Below, piece after piece: positions 16,886 through 24,909 of a stretch of 64,000 bases of DNA. Position numbers and translations under genes: made by a program. This DNA is from Nocardioides renjunii (GTDB taxonomy: Bacteria; Actinomycetota; Actinomycetes; Propionibacteriales; Nocardioidaceae): assembly GCF_034661175.1 (NCBI RefSeq), contig NZ_CP141058.1, positions 2,108,001 to 2,172,000 of the forward strand, given 5' to 3'. Positions within the stretch are counted from its first letter, which is position 1, and every line of letters begins with the position of its first letter. Below the pieces are notes generated by a model. The model saw only the letters and a program-made list of their open reading frames with translations, was not told where the DNA came from and did not search any database.

Positions 16886-16905
16886 GTCGAGTCGCGCTCA
16901 GAGCG

Positions 16906-17286
16906 TCAGGAGACGCGCTTCTTCTTGTTCGCGCGGTGCAGGTGCGCGGGACCGATCTCGCCGCCGCGCAGCAGCTCCAGGCGCTCCTTGAGGATGTCCT
17001 CGAGCTCCTTCTCCGAACGCCGCTCCAGCAGCATGTCCCAGTGCGTACGAGCCGGCTTCTCGACCTTCTCCTCGGGGAGGATGCCCGCCGTGCTCAGTGC
17101 CTCCGCGCCGCAGCGCGGGCACTCCCACACGGCCGGGACGTCGGCCTCGACCGACATCGTGACCTCGAAGTCGTGTCCCTGCTTGCACCGGTATCCGACC
17201 TGCTGCCGAGCAGCGAACTCGATGCCGCGCTCGTCCTCGAAACTCTGGCCTCCGAGCCTCGCGCCACGCAGTGTGCGCTCCGCCAC
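16906..17286 (-). CDS. rbpA: RNA polymerase-binding protein RbpA
   Basis: The 126-residue protein binds RNA polymerase and group 1/2 sigma factors and stabilises the open complex; it is an actinobacterial essential or near-essential factor. The N-terminal RTLRGARLGGQSFEDERG, a four-cysteine zinc-like core (YRCKQGHDFE and WECPRCGAE) and the very conserved RTHWDMLLERRSEKELE with ERLELLR are present. Translation could begin at GTG 17295, but GTG 17286 has GGAGG eight bases before it and gives the standard N-terminus. A structured inverted repeat lies about 60-110 bases upstream. Confidence 0.95.
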   Translation of the reverse strand: MAERTLRGARLGGQSFEDERGIEFAARQQVGYRCKQGHDFEVTMSVEADVPAVWECPRCGAEALSTAGILPEEKVEKPARTHWDMLLERRSEKELEDILKERLELLRGGEIGPAHLHRANKKKRVS

Positions 17287-17345
17287 CGTGCCCACCTCCA
17301 GTTTGGGTTGCTGACCCCGTCGAGTGTGTCCGGGGTTGTAGGTGT

Positions 17346-17395
17346 AACGAGCCAGACGCCGTGTCGTGACGCCACTTGTGGTGGCGCGGCTCGTT
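17346..17395. promoter_or_regulatory. Nested inverted repeat upstream of rbpA
   Basis: Outer arms AACGAGCC (17346-17353) and GGCTCGTT (17388-17395) enclose an inner hairpin GCCAC-TTGTG-GTGGC (17371-17385). It lies between the MFS gene and rbpA, both on the minus strand, so it may be a terminator for the first, an operator for the second, or part of the rbpA leader. Confidence 0.4.
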
Positions 17396-17570
17396 CCCTT
17401 GATCCTTCAACGGTAGCGGGGGACCCCACATTCCGCGGATCTCGCGTTGTCCCGACCACGCTCAGGCGGGGCGGCGTCCACCCGCAGGGGTGATGAGCAC
17501 CACACGCAGGGGTGAGCAGGCGGGTACGACCGGCCCTCGCGACCCGTCCGGAGGGCCGTCGTGACACCTC

Positions 17571-18926
17571 TCAGATGACGGCGGGGACGTCGTTGCCGGC
17601 GTCGCGGATGCCGCGGGCGGTGTCCACGCGCATCAGCAAGAGACCGCCGACGACGAAGAAGATGATCAGCGCGAAGATCGCCGGTCGGTAGGAGTCGGTG
17701 AAGGTGTAGACGAGGCCGAACACGAGCGTCCCGAACCACGACGTGCCCCGCTCCATCGCGTGGTAGAAGCTGAAGTACTCGGCCTCCTTGCCGCGGGGGA
17801 TCAGCAGCGAGAAGTAGGACCGGGCGAGTGCCTGCGTGCCGCCGAGGACGATGCCGATGGCGACGCCGAGGGCGAGCAGCGGCAGGAGGGACTCCTCGGG
17901 GATGAACAGTGCCGCCGTCACGATGAGCATCCACACGACCAGGCCGCCGAGGATGGTCGACTTCGCGCCGCGCACGGCGGCGATCCGGCCGAAGAGCAGC
18001 GCGCCGCCGACCGCCACGAACTGCACGAGCAGGTAGACGCCGAGCATCGTGCCCTGCGGGAAGCCGAGCTCCTCCACGCCGTAGACGGAGGCCTGGCTGA
18101 TGACGGTCTGGATGCCGTCGTTGAAGAACAGGTAGGCCAGCAGGAACGTGAGCGCGACGGGGTAGTTGCGCATGTCCTTGAGGGTCTGCAGCAGCTGGCC
18201 GAAGCTGCGCTGCAGCACGCCGCCCTCGACCTGCTCGACGTGCACCGGCGGGTGGTTCTGGAGCCCGCGCCAGGGGATGAACGTGAAGGCCGCCCACCAC
18301 ACGGCGGCGGAGAGCAGCGAGATGCGCACCGCCATGCCCTCGGTGAGCCCGAAGGTGTCGTGGAAGCTGACCAGCACGAAGTTGAGCGCCAGCAGCAGGC
18401 CTCCGCCGGCGTAGCCGTAGGCCCAGCCCCGCGTCGAGACCCGGTCGCGCTCGGACTCGTCGGAGATCAGCGGGAGGATGGCGTCGTTGAACACCGCCGA
18501 CGCGCCGAAGCACAGGTTGGCCAGGACGAACGTGATGGCGCCGAGCTGCCAGTTGTCGCCGGTCATGAAGAACAGCAGCGCCGCGAAGAACGACCCGGTC
18601 CAGGCGAAGCCGGCGAGCATGTCCTTCTTGCGCGCCGTCCGGTCCGCGACGGCGCCGAGCAGCGGCAGCACGAGCGCCGAGATCAGCGTGGAGAAGGTGA
18701 TGACGTAGGCCGGGAGGGCGCCGGGCGCCACGGCGATGCCCAGCACCGAGACCCGATCGTCGACCGCGGCCTCCTCGGCGATGGCGATGAGGTAGGGCCC
18801 GAAGAGGACGCCGGCGATCGTGGTGGCGAAGGCGCTGTTGGCCCAGTCGTAGAAGTACCAGGCCTTCTGCTCCTGGGCCCGCACCAGCGGCCTCAGGTCG
18901 GCGATGCCACCGTCGACGTCACTCAT
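17571..18926 (-). CDS. MFS transporter, UMF1/Atg22-like
   Basis: The 451-residue protein has about 12 hydrophobic segments and starts with the UMF1-family N-terminus QEQKAWYFYDWANSAFATTI. The central conserved part AFWAD-like loop reads VADRTARKKDMLAGFAWTGS. Yeast Atg22 relatives export amino acids from vacuoles; bacterial substrates are unknown. Its start ATG overlaps the stop of the GDPD gene by four bases, so both are likely one transcript. Confidence 0.85.
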   Translation of the reverse strand: MSDVDGGIADLRPLVRAQEQKAWYFYDWANSAFATTIAGVLFGPYLIAIAEEAAVDDRVSVLGIAVAPGALPAYVITFSTLISALVLPLLGAVADRTARKKDMLAGFAWTGSFFAALLFFMTGDNWQLGAITFVLANLCFGASAVFNDAILPLISDESERDRVSTRGWAYGYAGGGLLLALNFVLVSFHDTFGLTEGMAVRISLLSAAVWWAAFTFIPWRGLQNHPPVHVEQVEGGVLQRSFGQLLQTLKDMRNYPVALTFLLAYLFFNDGIQTVISQASVYGVEELGFPQGTMLGVYLLVQFVAVGGALLFGRIAAVRGAKSTILGGLVVWMLIVTAALFIPEESLLPLLALGVAIGIVLGGTQALARSYFSLLIPRGKEAEYFSFYHAMERGTSWFGTLVFGLVYTFTDSYRPAIFALIIFFVVGGLLLMRVDTARGIRDAGNDVPAVI

Positions 18927-19747
18927 GCCTCATCCTTCACCGGAGGGTTCCACTGCCCGCGGGCGCGGAGCACGTCCCTGAGTATGTCCGTGCGATCGGT
19001 CATGAGGCCGTCGACACCACGGTCGAGGAGGACGTTCATCTCGGCCGGGTCGTCGATGGTCCACACGTGCACCTCCACGCCGGCGGCGTGCGCGCGTCGT
19101 ACGAGCCCTCGGGTGACCACGACGAGCCGGCCACGCCGGTGCGGCACCTGCAGGGCGACCGGTCGGCCGCGGGTCAGCAGGCGCGCGAGCCGGCCGCTGG
19201 GGGAGAGCACGAAGGCGACCACCTCCAGCGGGTGCGCCGAGGTGGCGACGCGTCCGCGCGTGCGCCGCCGGAACGCCGCCATCCGCCGCCCGGAGAACGA
19301 CCCGATCAGCACGCGGTCCCATGCCCGGCGCTCCTCGATGAACCGCGCGAGCGCCTCGACGGCTCCCTCGGACTTGAGGTCGATGTTGAAGCGGGCCTCC
19401 GGGAACGCCTCGAACAGCTCCGCGAGCGTCGGCACCCGCTCCCGCCCGCCGATGAGCGCCTGCTGGACCTCGGCCCAGGTGCTCTCGGAGATGGTGCCCG
19501 TGCGGTCGGTGACGCGGTCCAGGACCGTGTCGTGGAAGGCGAGCAGGACGCCGTCACTGGTGACGTGCACGTCGGTCTCGAGGTAGGTGTAGCCGAGCGC
19601 CACCGCGTGGGTGAAGGCCGCCAGCGTGTTCTCCAGCCCCTCGATCTCGGGGTGGTAGGCCCCACCGCGGTGTGCGAAGGCGAGCGGGTGCGGCGAGTCG
19701 AGGTAGGCCGACGAGGCCGGAGTCGGCGAGGGGAGTGGCGCGGTCAC
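18923..19747 (-). CDS. Glycerophosphodiester phosphodiesterase
   Basis: The 274-residue enzyme cleaves glycerophosphodiesters to glycerol-3-phosphate and an alcohol. The active-site HRGGA, the ENTLAAF segment, the metal-binding LETDVHVTSDGVLLAFHD and the later FNIDLKSE match the GDPD (UgpQ) family. No signal peptide is seen, so it is probably cytosolic. It is first in a two-gene unit with the UMF1-like transporter, which may move a related small molecule; that link is inference. Confidence 0.88.
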   Translation of the reverse strand: MTAPLPSPTPASSAYLDSPHPLAFAHRGGAYHPEIEGLENTLAAFTHAVALGYTYLETDVHVTSDGVLLAFHDTVLDRVTDRTGTISESTWAEVQQALIGGRERVPTLAELFEAFPEARFNIDLKSEGAVEALARFIEERRAWDRVLIGSFSGRRMAAFRRRTRGRVATSAHPLEVVAFVLSPSGRLARLLTRGRPVALQVPHRRGRLVVVTRGLVRRAHAAGVEVHVWTIDDPAEMNVLLDRGVDGLMTDRTDILRDVLRARGQWNPPVKDEA

Positions 19748-19770
19748 GGCATGAGTATGCGGGTGAGGAG

Positions 19771-19776
19771 TACGGT
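19771..19776 (+). promoter_or_regulatory. -10 hexamer of leaderless zinc-ribbon gene
   Basis: TACGGT lies six bases before the ATG at 19783. Confidence 0.45.
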
Positions 19777-19782
19777 CAGGGG

Positions 19783-20043
19783 ATGGAGAGCATGACCTGT
19801 CCCCGCTGCGGCGTCGAGATGCAGGAGCGAGACCTCGGCCAGGCCACCGTCCGCCAGTGCCCGGAGGGCCACGGCGTCTTCCTCGACCGCGCCGACCTCG
19901 GCCTCCTGGTCGAGGCCGAGACCGACTGGCACCGCAACGCCGGCCAGCACACCGCGCCCATGCCCCGCATCACCGCCGACATGACCGCCCCGCCCGCCGC
20001 CGGCAAGGTCTCCCGCGCGTGGGTGGAGACGCTGTTCAACTAG
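19783..20043 (+). CDS. Zinc-ribbon (zf-TFIIB) small protein
   Basis: The 86-residue protein starts with a zinc ribbon, MTCPRCGVEMQERDLG and then RQCPEGHGVFLDRADL, giving two CxxC/CxxxH-type metal ligand pairs. This zf-TFIIB domain family is common in bacteria and has no settled function; DNA, RNA or protein contacts are all possible. The rest is short and Ala/Pro-rich. It is divergent from the GDPD gene (35 bases between starts) and convergent on murA through a two-way terminator. Confidence 0.8.
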   Translation: MESMTCPRCGVEMQERDLGQATVRQCPEGHGVFLDRADLGLLVEAETDWHRNAGQHTAPMPRITADMTAPPAAGKVSRAWVETLFN

Positions 20044-20060
20044 CTCGCTCCGCTCGCGGT

Positions 20061-20111
20061 GTCCGCGGCGCTGGAAGCCCGCTCGTTCGTCGTCGCGGGC
20101 GCGCCGCGGAC
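20061..20111. terminator. Two-way terminator between zinc-ribbon gene and murA
   Basis: Outer arms GTCCGCGGCGC and GCGCCGCGGAC (11 bp, perfect) enclose an inner CCCGC / GCGGG stem. It lies between two convergent genes. Confidence 0.7.
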
Positions 20112-20170
20112 GCTCCCTCGGGTCAGCCGTGCTCGAGCAGTGCCCCCGAGAGGTCCGCGCGTCCCAAACT

Positions 20171-21694
20171 TCAGATGTCTCTGAAGGTCTCGATGTTGGC
20201 GCCGAGCTCGTTGAGGCGCTCGGCGAGGTCCTCGTAGCCGCGGTGGATGACGTACGTCGAGCGCAGCACGCTGCGGCCCTTGGAGGCCAGCATCGCGAGC
20301 AGGATCACCACGGCCGGGCGCAGCGCCGGCGGGCAGACGATCTCCGCGCCGGAGAAGTGCGTCGGTCCCTCGACGAGCACCCGGTGGGGGTCGAGGAGCT
20401 TGACCTGGGCGCCGAGCTTGTTGAGCTCGGTGAGGTAGATGGCGCGGTTCTCGTAGACCCAGTCGTGCAGCAGCGTCTGCCCCTCGGCGACCGCGGCGAT
20501 GACGGCGAAGAACGGCAGGTTGTCGATGTTGAGGCCGGGGAACGGCATCGGGTGGATCTTGTCGAGCGGCGCCCGCAGCTCGGAGGCGTGGGTGGTGATG
20601 TCGACCAGGCGGGTCTCGCCGTTGAGCGCGACGTACTCCTCGGAGCGGTCGTAGCGGAAGCCCATCTCCTCGAGCGTCGCGAGCTCGATCTCGAGGAACT
20701 CGATCGGCACCCGGTGGATGGTGATCGAGGACTTCGTGACGATCGCCGCCGCGAGCAGCGACATGGCCTCGATCGGGTCCTCGGAGGGGGCGTAGTCGAC
20801 GTCGACGTCGATGGACGCCTTGCCGGTCACCCGCAGCGTCGTGGTGCCCACGCCCTCGACCTCGACGCCGAGCTTGCGGAGGTAGAAGCACAGGTCCTGG
20901 ACCATGTAGTTGGACGAGGCGTTGCGGATGACGGTCGTGCCCGGGTGGAGCGCGGCGGCCATGAGCGCGTTCTCGGTCACGGTGTCGCCGCGCTCGGTCA
21001 GCACGATCGGGCGCTCGGGCTCGAGGGCGCGGTTGACGCTCGCGTGGTAGGCGCCGTCGGTGGCCTTCACCTCGAGGCCGAATGGGCGCAGGGCGGCCAT
21101 GTGGGGCTCGACCGTGCGCGTGCCGAGGTTGCAGCCACCGGCGTAGGGCAGCTCGAACTCGTCGACGCGGTGGAGCAGGGGACCGAGGAACATGATGACC
21201 GAGCGGGTGCGCCGCGCGGCGCCCTCGTCGATCTGGGACAGGTCGAGCTCGGCGGGCGGGATGATCTCGAGGTCGTTGTCCTCGCCCACCCACCGGGTGA
21301 CCACGCCGAGGGAGTTGAGCACCTCGAGCAGCCGGTTGACCTCCTCGATGCGGGCGACCTTGCGCAGCGTCGTACGTCCCTTGTTGAGCAGGGACGCGCA
21401 CAGCAGTGCGACGCCGGCGTTCTTGGACGTCTTCACCGTGATGGAGCCGGAGAGCGTGGTCGGGCCGTCGACGCGCAGGTGCGTCGGGCCGGCGCCGAGG
21501 GCCACGATCTCGGAGTCGAGGGCGGAGCCGATGCGGGCGAGCATCTCGAGCGAGAGGTTCTGGTGGCCCTTCTCGATGCGGTTGATGGCACTCTGGCTGG
21601 TGCCGAGCAGGTCGGCCAGCTGGTGCTGGGTGAGTCCCCGGTGCTTGCGGGCGTCGCGGATCAGGTTGCCGATGCGACCCTTGTAGTCAGCCAT
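20171..21694 (-). CDS. murA: HTH-domain fusion to UDP-GlcNAc 1-carboxyvinyltransferase (MurA)
   Basis: The 507-residue protein joins an N-terminal XRE-type helix-turn-helix (residues about 8-65, GLTQHQLADLLGTSQSAINR) to a MurA domain (about 72-505). MurA adds enolpyruvate from PEP to UDP-N-acetylglucosamine, the first step of peptidoglycan synthesis. K91-N92 and the PEP-attacking C188 in GGCNLGTRTVE are kept, as is the Asp in FPGLNIDNLPF, so the enzyme may be active. Normal MurA is about 420 residues with no HTH. A dyad TATCTCA-N4-TGAGATA lies just before the start, where a self-binding repressor would act. Actinobacteria with this fusion usually have a normal MurA too; that cannot be checked here. 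Confidence 0.88.
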   Translation of the reverse strand: MADYKGRIGNLIRDARKHRGLTQHQLADLLGTSQSAINRIEKGHQNLSLEMLARIGSALDSEIVALGAGPTHLRVDGPTTLSGSITVKTSKNAGVALLCASLLNKGRTTLRKVARIEEVNRLLEVLNSLGVVTRWVGEDNDLEIIPPAELDLSQIDEGAARRTRSVIMFLGPLLHRVDEFELPYAGGCNLGTRTVEPHMAALRPFGLEVKATDGAYHASVNRALEPERPIVLTERGDTVTENALMAAALHPGTTVIRNASSNYMVQDLCFYLRKLGVEVEGVGTTTLRVTGKASIDVDVDYAPSEDPIEAMSLLAAAIVTKSSITIHRVPIEFLEIELATLEEMGFRYDRSEEYVALNGETRLVDITTHASELRAPLDKIHPMPFPGLNIDNLPFFAVIAAVAEGQTLLHDWVYENRAIYLTELNKLGAQVKLLDPHRVLVEGPTHFSGAEIVCPPALRPAVVILLAMLASKGRSVLRSTYVIHRGYEDLAERLNELGANIETFRDI

Positions 21695-21705
21695 GTGCAC
21701 CACGG

Positions 21706-21723
21706 TATCTCAGATATGAGATA
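21706..21723. promoter_or_regulatory. Operator-like dyad before HTH-murA
   Basis: TATCTCA and TGAGATA form a perfect 7-bp inverted repeat with a four-base spacer, 12 bases before the murA ATG at 21694. On the minus strand TACCGT follows, seven bases before that ATG, and could be the -10 of a leaderless promoter; the dyad would then fill the spacer of the promoter. An XRE domain encoded by the same gene is the obvious candidate ligand. Confidence 0.6.
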
Positions 21724-21811
21724 ACGCCAGTCGGCACGCGCCGGGGCAGTTCGCGTCGGGACGCCCGCAGGAGGGGACGGGTGTGGGCTGCCTCGTGGCA
21801 GTATCGCGACC

Positions 21812-22828
21812 ATGCGCGCAACCACCATCCACGCCCCCGGCGACATCCGTTTCGAGGAGGTCCCGGACCCCACGATCGAGGAGCCCACCGACGCCATCAT
21901 CAAGGTGGTCGCCGGCTGCATCTGCGGCTCGGACCTGTGGCCCTACCGCGGTGAGAACGACGTCGACCCGGGGACGACCATCGGCCACGAGTGCGTGGGC
22001 GTGGTGGAGGAGGTCGGCTCGGAGGTGAGCCGGACCAAGGTCGGCGACTTCGTCATCGTGCCGTTCTGCCACTGCGACAACACCTGCCCGCACTGTGTGG
22101 CGGGCATGCAGTCCGCGTGCGTGAACCTCGGGATCACCCAGAGCGGCCAGGGGGAGTACGCCCGCGTCACCCAGGCCGACGGCAGCCTCGTCGCCACGGA
22201 CGGCATGCCCGACGCGAACATGATCCCGTCGCTGCTCGCGCTCACCGACGTGATGGCCACCGGCTGGCACGCCGCCGTCGCCGCCGGCGTGAAGCCCGGC
22301 GATACCGCCGTCGTGGTCGGCGACGGAGCCGTCGGTCTCAGCGGCGTGCTGGCGGCCGCCCAGCTCGGGGCGGAGCGGGTGGTGGCGATGTCGCGCCACG
22401 AGCCCCGGCAGGAGATCGCCCGCGCCTTCGGCGCCACGGACATCGTCGCCGAGCGCGGCAAGGAGGGCGGCGCCCGCATCATGGAGCTGACCGACGGGGT
22501 CGGCGCGGACGCGGTGCTCGAGTGCGTCGGCACCGACCAGGCGATGAAGACGGCGTTCGCCGTCGCCCGTCCGGGCTCGACCGTCGGCTTCGTCGGCGTG
22601 CCGCACGGCGTCGAGCTGCCGATCCGCCGGATGTTCCAGAAGAACGTCGGCCTGGCCGGCGGGATGGCCCCGGTGCGCCGCTACCTCCCCGACCTGCTGG
22701 AGCGCGTCCTCTCCGGGGCCATCGACCCCGGCCGCGTCTTCGACCTGACGCTGCCCATGGCGGAGTCCGCCGAGGGCTACCGCGCCATGGACGAGCGCCG
22801 CGCGATCAAGGTCCTCCTCCAGCCGTGA
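21812..22828 (+). CDS. Zinc-dependent alcohol dehydrogenase family protein
   Basis: The 338-residue medium-chain dehydrogenase has the catalytic zinc ligands in CICGSDLWPYRG and GHECVGVVEEVG, the structural zinc lobe CHCDNTCPHCVAGMQSAC, and the nucleotide loop VVVGDGAVGLSGVLAA. It should oxidise or reduce an alcohol/aldehyde with NAD(P); the substrate is unknown. Its stop overlaps the GTG start of the PhoD-like gene (GTGA), so both are probably cotranscribed. It is divergent from HTH-murA. Confidence 0.85.
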   Translation: MRATTIHAPGDIRFEEVPDPTIEEPTDAIIKVVAGCICGSDLWPYRGENDVDPGTTIGHECVGVVEEVGSEVSRTKVGDFVIVPFCHCDNTCPHCVAGMQSACVNLGITQSGQGEYARVTQADGSLVATDGMPDANMIPSLLALTDVMATGWHAAVAAGVKPGDTAVVVGDGAVGLSGVLAAAQLGAERVVAMSRHEPRQEIARAFGATDIVAERGKEGGARIMELTDGVGADAVLECVGTDQAMKTAFAVARPGSTVGFVGVPHGVELPIRRMFQKNVGLAGGMAPVRRYLPDLLERVLSGAIDPGRVFDLTLPMAESAEGYRAMDERRAIKVLLQP

Positions 22829-24594
22829 GTGGGTCCGACAGCCCGCTGGTGCTCGGGCCGCTCCTGCGCCACGTCGACGAGACGTCGGCAGCCGTGTGGG
22901 TCGAGACCCGCGACGCGGGCACCGTCACGGTGCGGCGGGGTGAGACGTCCGCCAGCGCCCGGACCTTCGCGGTCCACGGGCACCACTACGCGCTCGTCGA
23001 GCTGGGCGACCTGCAGCCCGGGTCGACCGAGGCCTACGCCGTCGAGGTCGACGGCGAGCGGGTCTGGCCCGAGGCCGGCTCTCCCTTCCCGGCTCCCGTG
23101 ATCGCCACGCTGGAGCCCGGGCGCCCGCTGCACCTGGCCTTCGGGTCGTGCCGCACCTCGGTGTCGCACGACGAGAAGGGCAACGGCACCCACGGCGTCG
23201 ACGCGCTCCGGGCGTGGGCGCTGCGCGTGGCGGACCACGCCCCGCCGGTCGACCCCGACGACCCGGACCTGGCGCCCGACCGGCTGCCCGACCTCCTGCT
23301 CTTCCTCGGCGACCAGGTCTACGCCGACGAGACCACCGAGGCGATGCAGGAGTTCATCGAGTCGCGTCGCGACATCAGCGAGCCGCCGTGGACCGAGCTC
23401 CAGGACTTCGAGGAGTACGCCCACCTCTACAAGCTGGCCTGGTCCGACGACGCCAACCGCTGGCTGCTGTCCACCGTCCCGAGCGCGATGATCTTCGACG
23501 ACCACGACATCCGCGACGACTGGAACACCTCGATGGCCTGGCGTCAGGAGATGGAGGCGACGTCGTGGTGGCACGGCCGCATCGTGGCCGGCCTGGCGTC
23601 CTACTGGGTCTACCAGCACCTCGGCAACCTCTCGCCGGCCGACCGGGCCGAGGACGAGATCTACGCCAAGGTGCTCGCGCACGCCGGCGACGACGAGCTC
23701 GACCTCGGTGACGTCCTGGACGCCTTCGCCGAGCGGGTCGACCAGCTGCCGTCGACGTACCGCTGGAGCCACACGCGCGACTTCGACACCCAGGCCCGCC
23801 TCGTCGTGGTCGACTCGCGGGCGGCCCGCCAGCTCGACCCGGACAGTCGCGCGATGCTCGACCCGGACGAGGCGGCATGGCTCGACCAGCAGCTCCGTGG
23901 CGACGTCGACCACCTGTTCATCGGCACGTCACTGCCGTTCCTGCTGGCGCGCGGGCTGCACCACCTCGAGGCGTTCGGCGAGGCGCTGGCCGGCGGCGCC
24001 TGGGGTGAGCGGGGCAGCAAGGTGGGCGAGAAGCTGCGCACGACCGTCGACCTGGAGCACTGGGGGGCCTTCCAGCGCAGCTTCCAGGAGCTGGCGCAGC
24101 AGACGATGGAGGTGGCGGCGGGGGAGCGCGGCAGGGCCCCGTCCACGGTCACGTTCCTCTCCGGCGACGTGCACCACAGCTATGTCAGCGAGGCCCGCCC
24201 GGCCAGGGGCGGCCGGCGCCTTGAGTCCACGGTCCTGCAGGCGGTGTGCTCGCCGATCCGCAACCCGCTGTCGCGCCACACGCGGTTCGCGACGGCCGTG
24301 CTGTCGTACGGGGTGGCCGGGCCGGTCGGCCGGCTCGCGTCGCGCTCGACGAAGGTCCCGGACGCGCCGCTGCGCTGGCACTACGCCGAGGGGCCCTGGT
24401 TCGACAACAACCTCGCGCTGCTGCGGGTGGCCGGGCGCGGCCTGCGGATGTGGTGGGTGACCGGCGAGGTCGTCGACGACCACGCGCGGCCGCGGCTGGC
24501 GAAGGTGGCTGCCTACGAGCTCGACGAGCAGGGGCACCCGCCGCCGCGCGAGGGCGTGGTGCGGAAGGCCCGGCGCCGGCTCAGACGGCGCTGA
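22825..24594 (+). CDS. PhoD-like alkaline phosphatase family protein
   Basis: This 589-residue protein belongs to the PhoD-like metallophosphatases, which hydrolyse phosphate mono- or diesters with Ca/Fe-type metal centres. Metal-site motifs are LAFGSCRTS, LFLGDQVYADE, IFDDHDIRDDWN and FLSGDVHHSYVSEA. It lacks a signal peptide or Tat motif, so it is probably cytosolic, unlike classical PhoD. The GTG at 22825 overlaps the dehydrogenase stop by four bases. Its 3' end overlaps the convergent 48-codon gene at 24581-24727 by 14 bases. Confidence 0.82.
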   Translation: MSGSDSPLVLGPLLRHVDETSAAVWVETRDAGTVTVRRGETSASARTFAVHGHHYALVELGDLQPGSTEAYAVEVDGERVWPEAGSPFPAPVIATLEPGRPLHLAFGSCRTSVSHDEKGNGTHGVDALRAWALRVADHAPPVDPDDPDLAPDRLPDLLLFLGDQVYADETTEAMQEFIESRRDISEPPWTELQDFEEYAHLYKLAWSDDANRWLLSTVPSAMIFDDHDIRDDWNTSMAWRQEMEATSWWHGRIVAGLASYWVYQHLGNLSPADRAEDEIYAKVLAHAGDDELDLGDVLDAFAERVDQLPSTYRWSHTRDFDTQARLVVVDSRAARQLDPDSRAMLDPDEAAWLDQQLRGDVDHLFIGTSLPFLLARGLHHLEAFGEALAGGAWGERGSKVGEKLRTTVDLEHWGAFQRSFQELAQQTMEVAAGERGRAPSTVTFLSGDVHHSYVSEARPARGGRRLESTVLQAVCSPIRNPLSRHTRFATAVLSYGVAGPVGRLASRSTKVPDAPLRWHYAEGPWFDNNLALLRVAGRGLRMWWVTGEVVDDHARPRLAKVAAYELDEQGHPPPREGVVRKARRRLRRR

Positions 24595-24727
24595 GGACGC
24601 GGTCGCGCCCGTGGGCGCAGTCGCAGGTGTCCGAGCACGGGAGGTAGGTGTGCGGCCCGTGGCCGCAGCCTCCGCACGGACGGTCGTGCGACAGGTGGAC
24701 CGTGCTGGTCTCGACGGTGTCCCACAT
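24581..24727 (-). CDS. Cys/His-rich 48-residue protein
   Basis: This short gene is supported by near-complete G/C in third codon positions and by a dense metal-ligand pattern: cysteines at 18, 21, 31, 35 and 37, and histidines at 11, 14, 23, 26 and 39 (PCGGCGHGPHTYLPC then SDTCDCAHG). The start is MWDTVETS. A GGGGG-type ribosome site is about seven bases upstream. I do not know a described family; a zinc or metal-binding role is likely. It faces the PhoD-like gene and overlaps its last 14 bases. Confidence 0.6.
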   Translation of the reverse strand: MWDTVETSTVHLSHDRPCGGCGHGPHTYLPCSDTCDCAHGRDRVLSAV

Positions 24728-24897
24728 GGTGTTGCCCCCACAGCCTGGTGATCCGAGATGGTCTTTCCCCTATGACGTCCACGGTGCCAGCCCATGACGC
24801 GGCCCACGGGCGAACACGCCCGGAATTGCCCGATGTGGGGCACGAATGACCCGTTCGGGCCATGCCCGGTGGTCCGTCAGCGCGGTCGCGACCGGCC

Positions 24898-24903
24898 TAG
24901 GAT
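24898..24903 (+). promoter_or_regulatory. -10 hexamer of leaderless YcaQ/AlkZ-like gene
   Basis: TAGGAT lies six bases before the ATG at 24910. Confidence 0.5.
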
Positions 24904-24909
24904 CGGCGC

